NCBI GenBank assembly: GCA_946885845.1
Contig: CAMPHJ010000028.1
Span: forward strand, 1-22,792
Length of the DNA: 22,792 nt
Direction: 5' to 3'
Origin: an uncultured Sphingobium sp.
GTDB taxonomy: Bacteria > Pseudomonadota > Alphaproteobacteria > Sphingomonadales > Sphingomonadaceae
Every line of letters begins with the position of its first letter. Positions within the stretch are counted from its first letter, which is position 1. Of this stretch, positions 1 through 8,049 are shown one piece after another. The notes below the pieces were generated by a model, which was not told the origin of the DNA, did no database searches, and was given only the letters and a program-made list of their open reading frames with translations. The position numbers and the translations under genes are program-made.

Positions 1-89
1 GCGCAGCGCACGCCATGTCCCGAAAGAGCGATGCCAAGGGTAAGGCCTACCAGGCCTCCGCCCAGAATGACGACGTCGAAGCGTTGCAT
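1..89 (-). CDS. UbiH/UbiF/COQ6-family FAD-dependent monooxygenase, N-terminal fragment
   Basis: The minus strand opens with ATG at 89-87 and stays open to the window edge, giving 29 codons. The peptide begins MQRFDVVILGGGLVGL and continues with a short helix, which is the N-terminal beta-alpha-beta dinucleotide fold (GGGLVG, residues 10-15) that binds the ADP part of FAD. The wording of this segment resembles ubiquinone-biosynthesis ring hydroxylases of the UbiH/UbiF/VisC/COQ6 group, which act at the inner face of the membrane. That assignment rests only on the N-terminus; another flavin oxidoreductase of the same fold is possible. The gene is cut by the window end, not broken. It lies 135 bases downstream of ilvE on the same strand, separated by a hairpin pair. 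No strong ribosome site is seen. Confidence 0.72.
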   Translation of the reverse strand, partial: MQRFDVVILGGGLVGLTLGIALSGHGVRC

Positions 90-150
90 GAAGGCTCTTG
101 TAGGGGGTCGGGACGCGATTGGGAAGCGCAGGGAACCATCATTGGCGGCG

Positions 151-210
151 CTCCTGCGAAGGCAGGAGTCCTGTGGAAACGGCGGGATTGGGCTCCTGCC
201 TTCGCAGGAG
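151..210. repeat. Paired hairpin repeat (REP-like) between ilvE and the monooxygenase gene
   Basis: Two 18-base units at 151-168 and 193-210 are exact reverse complements of one another. Each is itself a small hairpin: CTCCTGC and GCAGGAG form a 7-bp stem around a 4-base loop (GAAG in the first, CTTC in the second). The 24 bases between them are not repeated. The two units can form two small hairpins or one long 18-bp stem. I remember this CTCCTGC...GCAGGAG unit as a dispersed element of sphingomonad spacers; that is recollection, not a search. It may end or stabilise the ilvE transcript, but no T-run follows on either strand. Confidence 0.75.
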
Positions 211-224
211 CATGTCATCCTATA

Positions 225-1316
225 TTACAGCTTGCGCACCCAGCCCGCCGGGTCGGCGACCGTTCCACGCTGGATGCCGGTGAGTTCCGCGCGCAGCGTC
301 TCGGTCACCAATCCGCCATCGCCATTGCCGACGGTGAAGTCACCATCGACGCTCTTCACCGTACCGATCGCCGTAACGACCGCCGCCGTCCCGCAAGCGA
401 AGGCTTCGCGCAGCCTGCCGCTCAAGGCATCGGCGCGCCATTGGGCAAAGCTGTACCGTTCTTCACGCACATCATGCCCCTTGGCGCGGGCGAGTTTGAT
501 GACGCTGTCGCGGGTAATGCCGGGCAGGATGGTGCCGCCCAGCGGCGGCGTGATCAGCGATCCGTCGTCCATGACGAAGAAGACGTTCATGCCGCCCAGT
601 TCTTCGACCCATTGATGTTCCGCGGCATCCAGGAAAACGACCTGGTCGCAGCCATGCCTGGTCGCTTCGGCCTGCGCGACTAGGCTGGCGGCATAGTTGC
701 CACCGCATTTGGCCGCACCTGTCCCGCCCCGCGCCGCGCGGGTATAATGATCCGACACCCACAGGGTGACCGCTTTCTTGCCGCCCTTGAAATAGGCGCC
801 TGCGGGGGAGGCGATGACGCAGAAAATATATTCAGCCGATGGCCGGACACCCAGAAATGTCTCACTGGCGAACATGAAAGGGCGCAGATACAGGCTGCCT
901 TCACCGCCGGGGATCCAGTCGGCATCGATCTTCACCAGTTGTTCGACCGCCTCCAGGAAAATATCCTCCGGCAGGACCGGCATTGCCATGCGCTGGGCGG
1001 ACTCGGCGAAACGACGCGCATTTTCCTCTGGCCGGAACATGGCGACCGTGCCGTCCGCCAGCCGATATGCCTTCATCCCTTCGAACACTTCCTGTGCATA
1101 ATGCAGGACGGCGCAGGCAGGGTCGAGCTGGAACGGTTCGCGCGGGCCGACGTGGTGGCTGTGCCAGCCCTGGCCTTCGCTGTAACGGATCGTCACCATA
1201 TGGTCGGTGAACAAACGCCCGAACCCAGGATCTTCCAGCATTACCGCGCGCTGGTCAGCCGATACAGCCTTGCTGCTCTGGTTGACTGTAAAGCGCGACT
1301 TCTGCTGGACGTCCAT
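225..1316 (-). CDS. ilvE: Branched-chain amino acid aminotransferase
   Basis: This 363-residue cytoplasmic enzyme of PLP fold-type IV moves the amino group between glutamate and the 2-keto acids of leucine, isoleucine and valine. It is the last step of their synthesis and the first of their breakdown. The PLP lysine is K203 in GGTGAAKCGGNYAAS (197-211). The N-terminal part has the family stretch HYAQEVFEGMKAYR (72-85), and EELGGMNVFFV comes later. Length matches the longer bacterial/eukaryotic BCAT type, not the roughly 300-residue E. coli IlvE type. ATG at 1316 is preceded by AGGGAG at good spacing. The gene diverges from the threonine aldolase gene. The spacer is short and shows no convincing promoter pair. 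The stop is TAA at 225. Confidence 0.97.
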   Translation of the reverse strand: MDVQQKSRFTVNQSSKAVSADQRAVMLEDPGFGRLFTDHMVTIRYSEGQGWHSHHVGPREPFQLDPACAVLHYAQEVFEGMKAYRLADGTVAMFRPEENARRFAESAQRMAMPVLPEDIFLEAVEQLVKIDADWIPGGEGSLYLRPFMFASETFLGVRPSAEYIFCVIASPAGAYFKGGKKAVTLWVSDHYTRAARGGTGAAKCGGNYAASLVAQAEATRHGCDQVVFLDAAEHQWVEELGGMNVFFVMDDGSLITPPLGGTILPGITRDSVIKLARAKGHDVREERYSFAQWRADALSGRLREAFACGTAAVVTAIGTVKSVDGDFTVGNGDGGLVTETLRAELTGIQRGTVADPAGWVRKL

Positions 1317-1471
1317 GTTGGTTGCTCCCTAGGATGACGGGCCGCCTATGTCACAAACGACCCTGCGAAACAATGTGTCATCATTGCTGACCTAATACCA
1401 CTGATTCTTGGTGGCGGGTCTATTTGAGATGGCACCTTGGCGCGGTCATCGCTGCAATCTATTGCCCATGC

Positions 1472-2485
1472 ATGCAGTTTTTCTCCGACAATGCGACACC
1501 GGTCTGCCCTGAGGTGATGGCGGCCATCGCCGCCGCCGACCAGGCGGACCACGGCTATGATGGCGACGCGTGGAGCGGAAGGCTGGACCAGGCATTTTCC
1601 GCCCTGTTCGACGCGCCGGTAAAGGCATTGTGGATCACTACGGGCACTGCCGCGAACAGCATCGCGCTCGCCTGCCTGTGTCCGCCCTATGGCGGCGTCA
1701 TCTGCCATGAAGAAGCGCATATCGTGGTGGATGAGTGCGGTGCGCCCGGTTTCTACACCCACGGCGCGGCCCTCATGACGCTGCCGGGCGAAGGCGCGAA
1801 GCTGTCGCCCGATGCGGTCAGGGATCGCCTGGGGTTTATCCGCCCTGACGTGCACCAGATCCCCGCCTGCGCGATCAGCATCACCCAGGCCACTGAATAT
1901 GGCCTGGCCTATACGCCCGACGAAGTTGCCGCTTTGGGGGCCGTGGCGCGGGCGCATTCGCTGGGGCTGCATATGGATGGAGCCCGCTTTGCCAATGCGG
2001 TGGCGTTTCTGGGCTGCGGTCCCGCCGACATCACCTGGCGCGCGGGCGTCGATATATTGTCCTTTGGCTGCGTGAAGAACGGCGGCATGCTGGGCGAAGC
2101 GATCGTCTTTTTCGGACCCCAAGCGCAGGCGCGAGCGGCGCAGGCCGAACGCTGGCGCAAGCGCGGAGGGCATTTGCTGTCCAAGGGACGCTATCTCGCG
2201 GCCCAGTTGCTCGCCATGGTCGAAGGCGACCTTTGGTTGTCGAACGCCCGCGCGGCCAATGCCGCTGCGCAGGCGCTTGCAAACGCGGCCAGCGATCGGC
2301 TGATCCATCCTGTCGAAACAAATGAGTTGTTCATCCGCCTGACCCCAGTGGAAGCCGCCCGGCTGCGCGCCGCCGGTTTCGACTTTTACGATTGGGGCGA
2401 AGGCGCGGCGCGGCTGGTCACCAACTGGTCGCAGAATGATGCGAGCGTGCGCCCAATGGCCGATGCATTGAAAGCGCTGGGATGA
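1472..2485 (+). CDS. Low-specificity L-threonine aldolase (ltaE-like)
   Basis: The product is a 337-residue PLP enzyme of fold type I (beta-eliminating lyase family) that cleaves L-threonine or L-allo-threonine to glycine and acetaldehyde. Family marks are the start MQFFSDNATPVCPEV, TTGTAAN near residue 57, MDGARFANA (168-176) and the PLP lysine K202 in FGCVKNGGMLGEA. An in-frame ATG at 1424 would add 16 residues not typical of the family, so I chose 1472; neither start has a good ribosome site. The reading frame overlaps the next gene by four bases (ATGA at 2482-2485), so the two are probably co-translated. Alternative roles in the same family (phenylserine or 3-hydroxy amino acid aldolase) cannot be excluded. 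Confidence 0.93.
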   Translation: MQFFSDNATPVCPEVMAAIAAADQADHGYDGDAWSGRLDQAFSALFDAPVKALWITTGTAANSIALACLCPPYGGVICHEEAHIVVDECGAPGFYTHGAALMTLPGEGAKLSPDAVRDRLGFIRPDVHQIPACAISITQATEYGLAYTPDEVAALGAVARAHSLGLHMDGARFANAVAFLGCGPADITWRAGVDILSFGCVKNGGMLGEAIVFFGPQAQARAAQAERWRKRGGHLLSKGRYLAAQLLAMVEGDLWLSNARAANAAAQALANAASDRLIHPVETNELFIRLTPVEAARLRAAGFDFYDWGEGAARLVTNWSQNDASVRPMADALKALG

Positions 2486-3381
2486 TCGGCGCAAGCGCGA
2501 ACCGCGGCGTCATCCTTCCGTTCCTGCTGGTGGTGCTGATCTGGAGTTCGACCTGGATCGTGATCCGTGACCAGCTGGCCGCTGTGCCGCCCAGCTGGTC
2601 GGTCTGTTACCGTTTTCTGTTGGGCGGCATCGGCATGGCGCTGTTCGCCCGGTGGCGGCGCGTGCCGCTTGCTTTGCCATGGAGGGGCGTGGCGTTCGCG
2701 ACATTGCTGGGGCTGGCGCAGTTCGTGCTCAACTTCAACTTCGTCTACCGCGCCGAACATTATCTGACGTCGGGCGTGGTGGCGACCGTGTACGCCCTGC
2801 TGCTGATTCCCAACAGCCTGCTCGCCTGGATCGCATTTCGCCAGCCAGTCAGCCGATCGTTCATTATGGGGTCGATGGTCGCGATCGTGGGGATCGCGAT
2901 GCTGTTATTGCGCGAATATCGCGCCGCGCCGGTCGCTGCTGACGCCGTGCTGCTGGGCATCGCCTTGAGCGCTGCCGGCCTGTTCAGCGCGTCCGCCGCC
3001 AATGTGATGCAGGGCATGGACATAGCCCGACGCCTGCCGATGGTCGCCGTGCTGACATGGGCGATGCTGATCGGCAGCGGGATCGACGCTGTTTTCGCCT
3101 GGATCACGGTCGGGCCGCCAGTGGTGGAGTGGCGCGCAGGATATCTGTTCGGCATCGCCTGGCTGGGAATCGCAGGGTCGGTGATCACCTTCCCGCTCTA
3201 TTTTCAGCTGATCCAGCGCATGGGTCCGGGCCGGGCGGCCTATACCAGCGTGCTGATCCCGGTGATCGCCATGCTGATTTCGACAGTGACCGAGGGTTAT
3301 CGCTGGACGACGCTCAGCCTTGCGGGAGGGTTGTTGGCGGTAGTGGGCATGGGAATCGCGTTGCGGTCGAAGGCGGCTTAG
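2482..3381 (+). CDS. EamA/DMT-superfamily membrane transporter
   Basis: This is a 299-residue inner-membrane protein with about ten hydrophobic segments arranged as two EamA repeats, the usual size for the drug/metabolite transporter superfamily. The opening segment FLLVVLIWSSTWIVIRDQL and the internal motif ALLLIPNSLLAWI fit RhaT/YdcZ-like EamA exporters. The start overlaps the stop of the threonine aldolase gene (ATGA), so translation is coupled. That pairing suggests export of an amino acid or related metabolite, but the substrate cannot be read from the sequence. The gene ends 16 bases before the convergent small gene at 3398. No terminator hairpin is visible in that gap. Confidence 0.93.
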   Translation: MIGASANRGVILPFLLVVLIWSSTWIVIRDQLAAVPPSWSVCYRFLLGGIGMALFARWRRVPLALPWRGVAFATLLGLAQFVLNFNFVYRAEHYLTSGVVATVYALLLIPNSLLAWIAFRQPVSRSFIMGSMVAIVGIAMLLLREYRAAPVAADAVLLGIALSAAGLFSASAANVMQGMDIARRLPMVAVLTWAMLIGSGIDAVFAWITVGPPVVEWRAGYLFGIAWLGIAGSVITFPLYFQLIQRMGPGRAAYTSVLIPVIAMLISTVTEGYRWTTLSLAGGLLAVVGMGIALRSKAA

Positions 3382-3397
3382 CGCGTTGTTCGAGCCG

Positions 3398-3562
3398 CTA
3401 GAATCCGCGTGGGCGAAAGTCGGGCTCATAGGTGCGCTTGGCTGCGTTCACCTTGGCGATCAGGCAGGCGAGCGGTTCAGGGGCACTGGCAGGACGATCG
3501 GGCAGGGGCATGCTGGTCATGCGATGGCTGAGTGCGGCGAAAACATGTTCGATGCGATCCAT
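3398..3562 (-). CDS. Small conserved-looking hypothetical protein, 54 residues
   Basis: On the minus strand ATG at 3562-3560 opens a 54-codon frame ending in TAG at 3400-3398. It is preceded by AGGGA about six bases upstream, a good ribosome site. The peptide starts MDRIEHVFAALSHRM, passes through a proline-rich turn (PLPDRPASAPEP) and ends in a basic segment, KRTYEPDFRPRGF. It has no signal peptide or membrane segment and one cysteine. It occupies a stretch otherwise unexplained on either strand, between the EamA and SDR genes, and lies 89 bases downstream of the SDR stop with a 6-bp hairpin (3599-3619) between. I recognise no family. A chance frame is possible; the ribosome site and position favour a real gene. 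Confidence 0.55.
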   Translation of the reverse strand: MDRIEHVFAALSHRMTSMPLPDRPASAPEPLACLIAKVNAAKRTYEPDFRPRGF

Positions 3563-3651
3563 GGTCTGTCCCTGCGAAGTTGGCAGGTCCCTCCATCGCG
3601 ACTCTTGGTTAACGAGTCGTAAGCGACGTTGCCGCTTTGCGCCGAACCGAT

Positions 3652-4458
3652 CTACGGCCCTTCAATCAAACAGGCCGATAGTCCTTCCCTGTAAGTCGGA
3701 TATCGCGGGGTCCAGCCCAGCAGCCGCTTTGCCCGGCCATTCGCGACGCGCCGGTTTTCGGCATAAAAGGACCGCGCCATGGGCGAAAGCTGCGCCTCCT
3801 CCAACGTCAGCAACGGCGGCAGCGGTTCACCCAGCATCGCGCAGGCCGCTTCGATCAGGCGGTTCTGCGCGCAGGGCAGATCGTCCGCCAGATTGTAGAC
3901 GCCGGGCGGGCCATTGAAGGACGCGATGATGCCCGCGACGATATCATCGACATGGGCGCGGCTGAATATCTGTCCGGGCAAGTCGATGCGGTGCGCCCGC
4001 CCTGCCCGCACCCGGTCCAGCGCGGATCGGCCCGGCCCGTATATACCCGGCAATCGGAAGCGGCGCATGTCGACACGGAGCGCGCCCCAATCCGCATCCG
4101 CCTGCACCCGCGCCCCGCGTCGACCGGAGCCGACCGGGGTATTTTCGTCCACCCATGCTCCGTCGGCGTCGCCATAGACACCGGTGGAAGAAAGATAGCC
4201 GCTCCATAGCGCTGGGGCAGCGGCGATGGCGTCGCCGTAGCGAACGAGGACAGGATCAACGTCGCCTTCGGGCGGGACGGAGGACAGGATATGCGTGGCC
4301 TGCCCCAATGCCGTGCGAACCGCACGGTCATCATCGAAGGCGATCATCTCGCTGTCCGCCGCGCGCCGCACGCCGGTGATCCGCCAGCCATCGCTACCCA
4401 GCCGGGTGGCGAGGCGGGATCCGGTGTAGCCCATGCCGATGATGAGCATATGAGGCAT
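3652..4458 (-). CDS. NAD(P)-dependent SDR-family epimerase/dehydratase-like protein
   Basis: The product is 268 residues with an N-terminal Rossmann fold, MLIIGMGYTGSRLATRL (4-20). It carries the extended-SDR pattern YLSSTGVYGD (88-97), RLPGIYGPGRSALDRV, and a late VYNLADD segment typical of sugar-nucleotide epimerase-like proteins (YeeZ type). The usual YxxxK catalytic pair is not evident, as in several YeeZ-like members, so the reaction is unknown. ATG at 4458 follows a GGGGG run and a second ATG lies three codons in. It is 50 bases downstream of sufA on the same strand and may be the last gene of the suf transcript. I see nothing in the protein that ties it to iron-sulfur work. Confidence 0.88.
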   Translation of the reverse strand: MPHMLIIGMGYTGSRLATRLGSDGWRITGVRRAADSEMIAFDDDRAVRTALGQATHILSSVPPEGDVDPVLVRYGDAIAAAPALWSGYLSSTGVYGDADGAWVDENTPVGSGRRGARVQADADWGALRVDMRRFRLPGIYGPGRSALDRVRAGRAHRIDLPGQIFSRAHVDDIVAGIIASFNGPPGVYNLADDLPCAQNRLIEAACAMLGEPLPPLLTLEEAQLSPMARSFYAENRRVANGRAKRLLGWTPRYPTYREGLSACLIEGP

Positions 4459-4508
4459 GACGACCCCCGTTCGTGTCGAGCGTGACCGGACCGTGCGGTA
4501 GCCGTGTC

Positions 4509-4868
4509 CTAGACCGTAAAGCTTTCACCGCAGCCGCAGCTGCCCTTCGCATTGGGATTGTTGAAGACGAAGCCAGCGGTAAAATCATCTTCCACCCAGT
4601 CCATCGTCGAACCGACCAGATAGAGCACCGACGCTCCGTCGATGTAGAAGGTGCCGCCGGGCGTTTCGATTTTTTCATCGAACTTCGCTTCTTCAGTCAC
4701 ATAATCGACCGAATAAGCGAGGCCAGAACAACCCCGGCGCGGCGTCGAAAGCTTGACGCCGATCGCCCCTTCCGGCGCCTGGCGCATCAGGTCGGCGATG
4801 CGCGCTTCGGCGCCCGGCGTCAGGATGACAGCGGCGGGAAGAGCGCGCGGCTTGGTTTCAGTTGTCAT
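4509..4868 (-). CDS. sufA: SufA/IscA-type iron-sulfur carrier protein
   Basis: This 119-residue A-type carrier receives Fe-S clusters from the SufBCD scaffold and passes them to target proteins. The three cluster-binding cysteines are C47 (RRGCSGLAY), C111 and C113 (GSCGCGESF), in the standard C-x63-C-x-C arrangement. The frame is open further upstream, but the ATG at 4868 gives the normal family length and shares one base with the stop of sufT (TGATG), so I chose it. Overlap with sufT points to co-translation. It is the last recognised suf gene of the cluster; the SDR gene follows 50 bases later. The erpA subgroup has the same motif, so the exact symbol is by context. Confidence 0.95.
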   Translation of the reverse strand: MTTETKPRALPAAVILTPGAEARIADLMRQAPEGAIGVKLSTPRRGCSGLAYSVDYVTEEAKFDEKIETPGGTFYIDGASVLYLVGSTMDWVEDDFTAGFVFNNPNAKGSCGCGESFTV

Positions 4869-5332
4869 CACAGCATTCCCAGTTCCAGCTTGGCCTCGTC
4901 CGACATTTTCTGTGGGTCCCATGGCGGATCCCAGACGAGGTTCACTTCGGCATCGCCCACGCCCGGCACCGCCCCAACGCGCAGTTCGACTTCGCCCGGC
5001 ATGGATTCAGCGACCGGACAATGGGGCGTTGTCAGGGTCATGGTGACAACGGCATGGCCATCGTCGGTCAGGTCGACACCATAGATAAGGCCAAGGTCAT
5101 AGATGTTGACCGGAATTTCCGGGTCATAAATCTCTTTCAACGCATCGATGACCGCGTCGTAAAGATTGCCGCCCGGCTCGACCGAAGGCACCTCTGCGGG
5201 TTTCTGCGCCAGAAATCCTTCCAGATAATCGCGCTCACGCGGGGCGTCATCCACCCGCGCCTTGGGTGGCACGTCCACCGCCTCGACCTCTTCCACCATG
5301 ATCCTGCGTTCCCCGGATTTTCCCTCAGTCAT
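4868..5332 (-). CDS. sufT: SufT, DUF59/MIP18-family Fe-S assembly factor
   Basis: The product is a 154-residue protein with a DUF59 domain at about residues 57-150 behind a variable, acidic N-terminal tail. Family marks are IYDPEIPVNIYDLGLIYG (68-85) and TLTTPHCPVAESMP (99-112), where C105 is the conserved, often redox- or cluster-related cysteine, and the end NLVWDPPWDP (131-140). SufT proteins support maturation of Fe-S proteins and are commonly encoded in suf operons. ATG at 5332 lies inside the 3' end of sufS (8-base overlap); an alternative ATG 11 codons later would remove that overlap. Its position between sufS and sufA supports the name. Confidence 0.93.
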   Translation of the reverse strand: MTEGKSGERRIMVEEVEAVDVPPKARVDDAPRERDYLEGFLAQKPAEVPSVEPGGNLYDAVIDALKEIYDPEIPVNIYDLGLIYGVDLTDDGHAVVTMTLTTPHCPVAESMPGEVELRVGAVPGVGDAEVNLVWDPPWDPQKMSDEAKLELGML

Positions 5333-6539
5333 TGGCGAAAATCTTCCTCACTCGCTCTATGCCTTTGACCAGAGCATCGACGTCACTATCGTCGCTGTAG
5401 ATGCCGAAGCTGGCCCGCGCGGTCGCTTCCACGCCCAGGTGGCGCATCAGCGGCTGCGCGCAATGATGTCCCGCCCGGATCGCGACGCCCGTTTCATCCA
5501 ATATGGTGCCGACATCGTGCGGATGCACCCCCTCAACCTCGAACGAGAGGATGCCCGCGCTGTCTTCCGGTCCGAACAGGCGCACGCTGTTGAGGTTTTC
5601 CAGCGCGTTGCGGGCCTTGCCGACCAGTGCGCATTCATGGGCGTGGATCGCGTCGAGGCCAATCGCCTGGACATAATCGATCGCCGCGGACAGGCCGACG
5701 ACGCCGGTAATATGCGGCGTTCCCGCTTCGAACCGGGTCGGTGCGGGTGCATAGGTGGTCTTTTCAAAGGTCACCTTGTCGATCATCGACCCACCCCCCT
5801 GATAGGGCGGCATTGCGTCGAGCAATTCCTTTCGCCCCCAGAGCACGCCAAGACCCGTCGGGCCATAAAGCTTGTGTGCGGAAAAGACGTAGAAATCGCA
5901 ATCGAGCGCCTGCACATCGACGGCCAGGCGCGGCACCGCCTGGCAGCCGTCGATCAGGATTTTTGCGCCCACGCCATGCGCGATGTCGGCGGCGCGGCGC
6001 ACGTCCAGCACGCTGCCCAGCACGTTCGACACATGGGCGAGCGCCACCATCTTGTGTGCGGGCGTGATCATCGCGGCCATGGCGTCGAGGTCGATTTTGC
6101 CATCCGCCGACAGCGGTACGACGTCGATCTGCGCCCCCACTTTTTCGGCGGCGATCTGCCACGGCACGATATTGCTATGATGTTCCAGCATGGACAGCAG
6201 GATGCGGTCGCCTGCCCTCAACTGCGTTCCCGCCCAGCTGTGCGCGACCAGATTGATCCCCTCGGTCGCGCCACGGACATAGACGATTTCGCTGTCCGAG
6301 CCTGCGCCGATAAAGCTGGCGACCTTTCGCCGCGCGGCTTCATAGGCCAGCGTCATGTTTGCCGATCGCTCATAAACGCCGCGATGGACGGTCGCATAAT
6401 CCGGGCCATAGGCACGGGCGATGGCGTCGATCACTGCGTTGGGCTTTTGCGCCGTGGCGGCGCTGTCGAGATAGTGCCAGTCGCCGACGCCGGGGAAATC
6501 ATGGCGAAGCGAAAGTCGGTCGAAGGTGCCGACGGTCAT
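5325..6539 (-). CDS. sufS: Cysteine desulfurase SufS (group II)
   Basis: This 404-residue PLP enzyme removes sulfur from L-cysteine as an enzyme-bound persulfide and hands it to SufE, for delivery to SufB. The PLP lysine is K223 in VFSAHKLYGPTG. The persulfide cysteine is C360 in RAGHHCAQPLM, the short loop typical of group II (SufS/CsdA) enzymes. The N-terminal YLDSAATAQKP (23-33) and the segment LIDGCQAVPRL near 200 are also standard. Length equals the family norm of about 405. ATG overlaps the sufD stop by four bases and its own 3' end overlaps sufT, so it is embedded in the operon. Its partner gene sufE is about 9 kb away in the window, at 15301-15723. Confidence 0.98.
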   Translation of the reverse strand: MTVGTFDRLSLRHDFPGVGDWHYLDSAATAQKPNAVIDAIARAYGPDYATVHRGVYERSANMTLAYEAARRKVASFIGAGSDSEIVYVRGATEGINLVAHSWAGTQLRAGDRILLSMLEHHSNIVPWQIAAEKVGAQIDVVPLSADGKIDLDAMAAMITPAHKMVALAHVSNVLGSVLDVRRAADIAHGVGAKILIDGCQAVPRLAVDVQALDCDFYVFSAHKLYGPTGLGVLWGRKELLDAMPPYQGGGSMIDKVTFEKTTYAPAPTRFEAGTPHITGVVGLSAAIDYVQAIGLDAIHAHECALVGKARNALENLNSVRLFGPEDSAGILSFEVEGVHPHDVGTILDETGVAIRAGHHCAQPLMRHLGVEATARASFGIYSDDSDVDALVKGIERVRKIFAND

Positions 6540-7288
6540 ACGAGGGCCTCCAGCTTGGCGATCGCAGCCGCTTCGAGGCGGTCCTTGATCGCCTCATCGG
6601 CGACATCGTCGAACACGCCCGCGACAAAGGCTTTCAGCAACAGGGTCTTGGCCGTCGCCGGGTCCATGCCCCGCGACGCCATGTAGAACAGCGCCTGGCG
6701 GTCCAGTTCGCCGACCGTGGCGCCATGGGCGCATTTCACGTCGTCAGCATAGATTTCCAGTTCCGGCTTGGCGTTCGCCGTAGCGGTGCGGTCGAGCAGC
6801 ATCGCCTTGACCGACTGAAAGGCGTCGGTGCGCTGGGCATTGCGGGCGACGTTGATCGAGCCAAGATAGCTGCCCGTGGCGCGCTGGCCAAGGATCGATC
6901 GGATCGTCTGGCCACTGGTCGCATCGGGTTGGGCATGCGTGACGGTAGTGATGATCTCCAGCACCTGTTCGCCGCCGCCGATGATCGCGCCGTTGAGTTC
7001 AAAATGGGACCCTTTGCCCAGCGTGACGGCGAAGGTCACGCGGCCAAATTTGCCGCCGATGTTGAGGACATGGAAATCGCAACGCGCGCCGTCCGCAATG
7101 CTGACGACATAGTCATGCACAGCCGCAGCGCCTTCGCCTGCATCCTGCAACAGATGATGGTGCGCGGTTTCGCCAGCACCCACGTCGATGCGCGTGGGCG
7201 CGCGTGTCGGCCAGATGGTCGCCAGCGCTTCCAGGTCGCTATAGCGCCATTCCTCTGCCTTGCGCGTGGGAAGGGTGAGCGTGGTCAC
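6536..7288 (-). CDS. sufD: SufD, Fe-S scaffold subunit
   Basis: The product is 250 residues and pairs with SufB and the ATPase SufC in the SufBC2D scaffold on which Fe-S clusters are built in the cytoplasm. The C-terminal beta-helix has the SufB/SufD family signature PELEIYADDVKCAHGATVG (175-193), including C186 and H188, which match the functional cysteine and histidine of E. coli SufD. The helical tail with SRGMDP follows. It is much shorter than E. coli SufD (423) because the N-terminal region is reduced; the frame is intact and I take this as the natural short form. The start is GTG (7288), sharing GTGA with the sufC stop. Translation is coupled to both neighbours. Confidence 0.95.
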   Translation of the reverse strand: MTTLTLPTRKAEEWRYSDLEALATIWPTRAPTRIDVGAGETAHHHLLQDAGEGAAAVHDYVVSIADGARCDFHVLNIGGKFGRVTFAVTLGKGSHFELNGAIIGGGEQVLEIITTVTHAQPDATSGQTIRSILGQRATGSYLGSINVARNAQRTDAFQSVKAMLLDRTATANAKPELEIYADDVKCAHGATVGELDRQALFYMASRGMDPATAKTLLLKAFVAGVFDDVADEAIKDRLEAAAIAKLEALV

Positions 7289-8046
7289 GCCGCCTCCACC
7301 TCTGCCCCGACGACATCGGCATAGCCTTCGCGTTCCAGTTCCAGCGCCAGTTCGGGGCCACCAGACTTCACGATCCGGCCGCCAGCAAGCACATGGACAT
7401 AGTCCGGCTTCACATAGTCGAGCAGGCGCTGATAATGGGTGATGAGCAGCACTGCCTTGTCCGGCCGACGCATGATCGCGTTTATCCCCGCGCCCACGAC
7501 CTTGAGCGCATCAATGTCGAGGCCGGAGTCCGTTTCGTCCAAAATTGCGAGCTTGGGATCGAGAATGCCCATCTGCACCATTTCGGCGCGCTTCTTCTCA
7601 CCGCCTGAAAAGCCGACATTTACCGGCCGCTTCAGCATTTCCATATCCAAGCCGAGCAGAGCTGCCTTTTCCTTGGCGAGCTTGATGAACTCTCCGCCGT
7701 TCAGCTCCTTTTCACCGCGCGCGCGCCGCTGGGAATTGAGGCTTTCGCGCAGGAACTGCAGGTTGGACACGCCGGGAATCTCGACCGGATATTGGAAGCC
7801 CAGGAAAAGGCCTGCGGCAGCGCGCTCATGCGGGTCCAAGCTGAACAAGTTCACACCGTCCAGAGAGGCACTGCCGCCAGTCACTTCATAGCCCGGACGG
7901 CCGCCCAGCGTGTAGGCGAGGGTCGATTTGCCCGCCCCGTTCGGCCCCATGATCGCGTGCACCTCACCCGCGTTGATCGAAAGTGAAAGCCCCTTCAGGA
8001 TTGCCTTGCCGTCGATCTCGTTGGTCAGATTTTCAATCGTCAGCAT
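7285..8046 (-). CDS. sufC: SufC, Fe-S assembly ATPase
   Basis: This 253-residue ABC-type ATPase is not a transporter; it drives shape changes in SufBCD needed for cluster assembly. Walker A is GPNGAGKST (34-42), the Q-loop is Q85, the signature is FSGGEKKRAEM (146-156), Walker B is LAILDETDSGLD (166-177) with D170 and E171, and the switch histidine is H204. No membrane domain is fused to it or encoded nearby. The length matches the family (about 250). The ATG at 8046 lies three bases after the stop of the unknown 151-residue gene, and its 3' end overlaps sufD by four bases. Confidence 0.98.
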   Translation of the reverse strand: MLTIENLTNEIDGKAILKGLSLSINAGEVHAIMGPNGAGKSTLAYTLGGRPGYEVTGGSASLDGVNLFSLDPHERAAAGLFLGFQYPVEIPGVSNLQFLRESLNSQRRARGEKELNGGEFIKLAKEKAALLGLDMEMLKRPVNVGFSGGEKKRAEMVQMGILDPKLAILDETDSGLDIDALKVVGAGINAIMRRPDKAVLLITHYQRLLDYVKPDYVHVLAGGRIVKSGGPELALELEREGYADVVGAEVEAA

Positions 8047-8049
8047 CGT

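Noticed and set aside
1346..2494. A 382-codon open frame on the minus strand across the threonine aldolase gene
   Set aside because: Antisense to a gene with all family motifs. The translation shows no fold pattern.
5262..6686. A 474-codon open frame on the plus strand across sufS
   Set aside because: Same reason: it mirrors sufS codons and has no recognisable domain or ribosome site.
6536..7288. sufD as a truncated pseudogene because it is far shorter than E. coli SufD
   Set aside because: The C-terminal core with C186 and H188 is complete, the start overlaps sufC neatly, and no SufD-like remnants lie upstream. Short SufD forms appear natural in this group.
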